This document shows, in pieces, positions 5,505 through 7,435 of a stretch of 7,435 nucleotides of DNA. Position numbers and translations under genes: made by a program. The notes beneath the pieces were generated by a model that was given only the letters and a program-made list of their open reading frames with translations, was not told the origin of the DNA and ran no database searches. Source of the stretch: DASSKF01 sp035690725 (GTDB lineage: Bacteria; Actinomycetota; Actinomycetes; Actinomycetales; Dermatophilaceae); assembly GCA_035690725.1 (NCBI GenBank), contig DASSKF010000134.1, forward strand, positions 1 through 7,435, in the 5' to 3' direction. Position 1 is the stretch's first letter; every line of letters begins with the position of its first letter.

Positions 5505-6137
5505 GTGCCGATGATCCGCGCGACCGACGTGAGCAAGGCCCTCGGGGACTCTCCCCTGCTGGCCCCGGTGGACCTGGAGGCCCGCCCCGGGGAGTGCCTC
5601 GTGCTGCGCGGGCCGAACGGCAGCGGCAAGACCACGCTGCTGCGGATCCTCGCCGGCACGGTCCCCGCCAGCACCGGGGAGGCGCGGCTGGACGGTGAGC
5701 TGCTCGACGAGCGCACCCAGCACACGCGCTCGCAGGTCGCGGCGCTGCTGGGCCCGTCGACCACCTACCGCGACCTGACCCTCGGCGACCACCTCGTCCT
5801 CGTCGACTCGACCTGGGGCGGCGACCCCGCCGGCGCGTGGGCCCGCGCCGAGACCCGGCTCGCGTCGCTGGAGATCGGCCACCTCGCCAAGCGCTTCCCG
5901 CACGAGCTGTCCTCGGGGCAGCAGCAGCTGTTCCAGCTGGCGCTGGTGCTGCACCGCCCCTCCGCCGTGCTGCTGCTCGACGAGCCCGAGCAGCGCCTCG
6001 ACACGCACAAGCGGGAGCTGTTGACCGCGCTGCTCGGCGAGCGCCTGCAGGCGGGCACGGTGCTCGTCATCGCCTGCCACGACCCGGTGATGACCGAGGA
6101 GCTCGCCGACTACGTGCTCGACCTGGGGGAGGAGTGA
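5505..6137 (+). CDS. ABC transporter ATP-binding protein (small, exporter-type)
   Basis: Cytosolic ATPase that would power the membrane protein encoded by the next gene. The 210 residues are a bare nucleotide-binding domain: Walker A GPNGSGKT (36-43), signature LSSGQQQLFQLAL (135-147), Walker B AVLLLDEP (154-161), D-loop EQRLD (162-166) and H-loop histidine 192 (IACHDP). The Q-loop region, ALLGPSTTYRDLTLGDHL (about 80-97), has no glutamine where one is usual. Size and style resemble CcmA-like and ABC-2-type ATPases, which usually export. The start used is GTG 5505; ATG 5511 would shorten it by two residues. The stop overlaps the next gene's start by four bases (GTGA), so the two are translated together. 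Substrate cannot be predicted; the pair could also have a non-transport membrane role. Confidence 0.93.
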   Translation: MPMIRATDVSKALGDSPLLAPVDLEARPGECLVLRGPNGSGKTTLLRILAGTVPASTGEARLDGELLDERTQHTRSQVAALLGPSTTYRDLTLGDHLVLVDSTWGGDPAGAWARAETRLASLEIGHLAKRFPHELSSGQQQLFQLALVLHRPSAVLLLDEPEQRLDTHKRELLTALLGERLQAGTVLVIACHDPVMTEELADYVLDLGEE

Positions 6138-7435
6138 GCGGGACCAGCGCCGCCCCCGCCGTGCCGGCTCCCCCGGACCGGCGCGAGGGCCGCGAGCGCC
6201 TGGACCGCGCCCGGCAGGTGATCTTCGGGGACCACCGGGACCGCTCGACCAGCAACGCGGTGTATGCCGTGTACGTCGCCGTGATCGGCGCCGCCGGCTA
6301 CGGCGTCCCCGCCGTCCAGGCGCTGCTGGCCTTCGTGGACCCGGCCTGGTTCGCCGCCCACGTCACCGTGGCGACCGGCACCGCGGCGTGCGTGGCCCTG
6401 GCCGTCGGTCTGCTGGCGTTGGCGTTCTGGCTCGGGCCGGTCCGCGGGCCGGTGGTGCCCCAGCTGGCCTACCTCGACCTGGTGGCCACGAGCCCCATCG
6501 ACCGGGGCACGAGCCTGCGCAAGCCGTGGCGGCTCAGCCTGTTCGGCTGCCTCGCCGGCGGCGCCCTCGTCGGCCTGGTCCTCGGCACCGGCATCGCCGT
6601 CGCCCAGCTGGCCGGACCGGTCGCCGCGGCGGTCGGTGCGCTGGCGGGGCTGCTCGTGGGGCTGCTGTGCGCCGGCTTCTGGCTGTGGGGGCAGGTCCGC
6701 TCCGCCCCCGGAGGCCGCCGCGGCCCGTCCACCTTCCTGCACGCGGGTCGTTCGTTGCGGCAGCTGCACCTCGCCGGGCTGCGCGAGCAGGCGGCCAGCT
6801 CGATCGCGAACGGCGGTGCGCTGCTGGCCGGCGACCTGCGGTCGGTCCGCCTGAACATCGCCTCCCGGTCCGCCCGGGCCCCGCGCGCGAGGAATGTGCG
6901 GCTGCGACCCGGCAGCCCGTTCGGCGTCGTGGTCCGGCGGGACCGGCTCGGGCTGCGCCGGGCGCCGCGCTCGGTACTGCCCGGACTGCTCGCCTGCGCC
7001 GTCGGTGTGGCGGGCCTGGCGGCGACGGTCGACTCGCCCGGCACCCCCAGCCTGCTCGCGCTCGTGAGCGCGGTCGTCGGCTACCTCGGGTTCGGGGTCT
7101 TCGCGGAGGGGCTGCGGATCCAGGCCGACAACGTCGGCACCACGCCACTGCTGGGGATCGACCCGGACCACGAGTCCCTGGCCCACCTCGTCGTCCCGCT
7201 CGTGTGCTATGCCGTCGTGACCGTGCTGGTCGGTGTGGCCGTCGTCCTGCTCGCCGGCGTGCACGTGCTCGCGGTGGTCTGGACGATGGTGGCTGGCGGC
7301 CTGTTCGCCGGCGGGCACCTCATCGCCGCGTTCCGCGGCCGGGCCCCCGAGGCGACGCTCCGGCAGGGAATGGGCCCGGCGGTCATGGTCCTGTGGCTGC
7401 TCTACCCGGTGCTGGTGGTCGCGATCGCGGCGACG
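6134..7435 (+). CDS. Multi-spanning membrane protein, probable ABC-2-like permease, partial
   Basis: An open frame of 434 codons runs without a stop to the window end, so the C-terminus is missing. The GTG at 6134 overlaps the ATPase stop (GTGA) and follows the purine run GGGGGAGGA directly, a close spacing. GTG at 6161 is a less likely alternative. After a charged N-terminus of about 40 residues I count hydrophobic segments near 42-68, 78-101, 134-160, 161-186, 281-300, 305-327, 350-374, 378-400 and 414-434. Basic stretches lie between them, and a long polar loop spans about 187-280. The cytosolic-type stretch YLDLVATSPIDRGTSLRKPW (113-132) and the later LLGIDPDHESLAHLVVP (339-355) resemble the loops following helices in ABC-2 exporters. 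I do not recognise the family firmly; actinobacterial DUF6297 is a possible match recalled from context. It probably forms an exporter with the ATPase upstream; the substrate is unknown. Confidence 0.85.
   Translation, partial: MSGTSAAPAVPAPPDRREGRERLDRARQVIFGDHRDRSTSNAVYAVYVAVIGAAGYGVPAVQALLAFVDPAWFAAHVTVATGTAACVALAVGLLALAFWLGPVRGPVVPQLAYLDLVATSPIDRGTSLRKPWRLSLFGCLAGGALVGLVLGTGIAVAQLAGPVAAAVGALAGLLVGLLCAGFWLWGQVRSAPGGRRGPSTFLHAGRSLRQLHLAGLREQAASSIANGGALLAGDLRSVRLNIASRSARAPRARNVRLRPGSPFGVVVRRDRLGLRRAPRSVLPGLLACAVGVAGLAATVDSPGTPSLLALVSAVVGYLGFGVFAEGLRIQADNVGTTPLLGIDPDHESLAHLVVPLVCYAVVTVLVGVAVVLLAGVHVLAVVWTMVAGGLFAGGHLIAAFRGRAPEATLRQGMGPAVMVLWLLYPVLVVAIAAT

Noticed and set aside
3344..5698. 784-codon open frame on the plus strand opposite dnaX
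   Set aside because: It is antisense to intact dnaX and runs into the ABC ATPase gene in a different frame. Its composition is skewed to Arg/Gly/Leu with no domain, so it is a by-product of third-position GC bias.
6110..7318. 402-codon open frame on the minus strand opposite the membrane protein
   Set aside because: The translation is hydrophilic and repetitive (Gln/Arg/Asp/Gly), with no motif. The plus-strand frame has convincing membrane segments, an overlap with the ATPase gene and better codon use.

Overview
The window is very GC-rich, uses GTG starts at nearly every gene, and has strong G/C preference at third codon positions. Gene content and protein style (DnaX with a long Pro/Ala-rich tail, DUF5063 next to recR, an aspartokinase with an internal beta start) point to the chromosome of a high-GC actinobacterium. 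Micrococcales is a guess I cannot confirm. All but one of the genes look like core chromosomal genes or recognisable families; the last is an uncharacterised membrane protein. No insertion sequence, phage gene, CRISPR array, tRNA or rRNA was seen.

Left part, minus strand, in order of transcription from right to left: dnaX (5443-3221), a plsC-type acyltransferase (3221-2538), recR (2477-1878), a DUF5063 protein (1885-1304), and aspartate kinase (1085 to beyond base 1). The first four look like one operon. dnaX and plsC share one base (TAGTG), recR and DUF5063 overlap by 8 bases, and plsC and recR are 60 bases apart. Aspartate kinase lies after a 218-base gap with GC-rich repeats, an inverted repeat and a candidate promoter, so it probably has its own transcription unit. 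It also has an internal GTG with a near-perfect Shine-Dalgarno, fitting the known alpha/beta organisation of actinobacterial aspartokinases.

Right part, plus strand, divergent from dnaX across a 61-base gap: a small ABC ATPase (5505-6137) and, overlapping it by 4 bases (GTGA), a multi-spanning membrane protein (6134 to beyond the window end). Together they look like an ABC-2-like exporter of unknown substrate. The short divergent gap holds a perfect 15-base palindrome and a TANNNT hexamer 6 bases before the dnaX GTG, which suggests a leaderless dnaX transcript.

Functionally the minus-strand cluster joins replication (clamp-loader subunit), recombination repair (RecR), phospholipid synthesis (PlsC) and aspartate-family amino acid and diaminopimelate synthesis (aspartokinase). 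The most unusual points are the acyltransferase in the place where ybaB usually sits between dnaX and recR, the uncharacterised ABC pair with no visible Q-loop glutamine, and the regulatory signals in the short gaps. I found no clear evidence of a wholly new system; the ABC pair and the DUF5063 protein are the least understood components.
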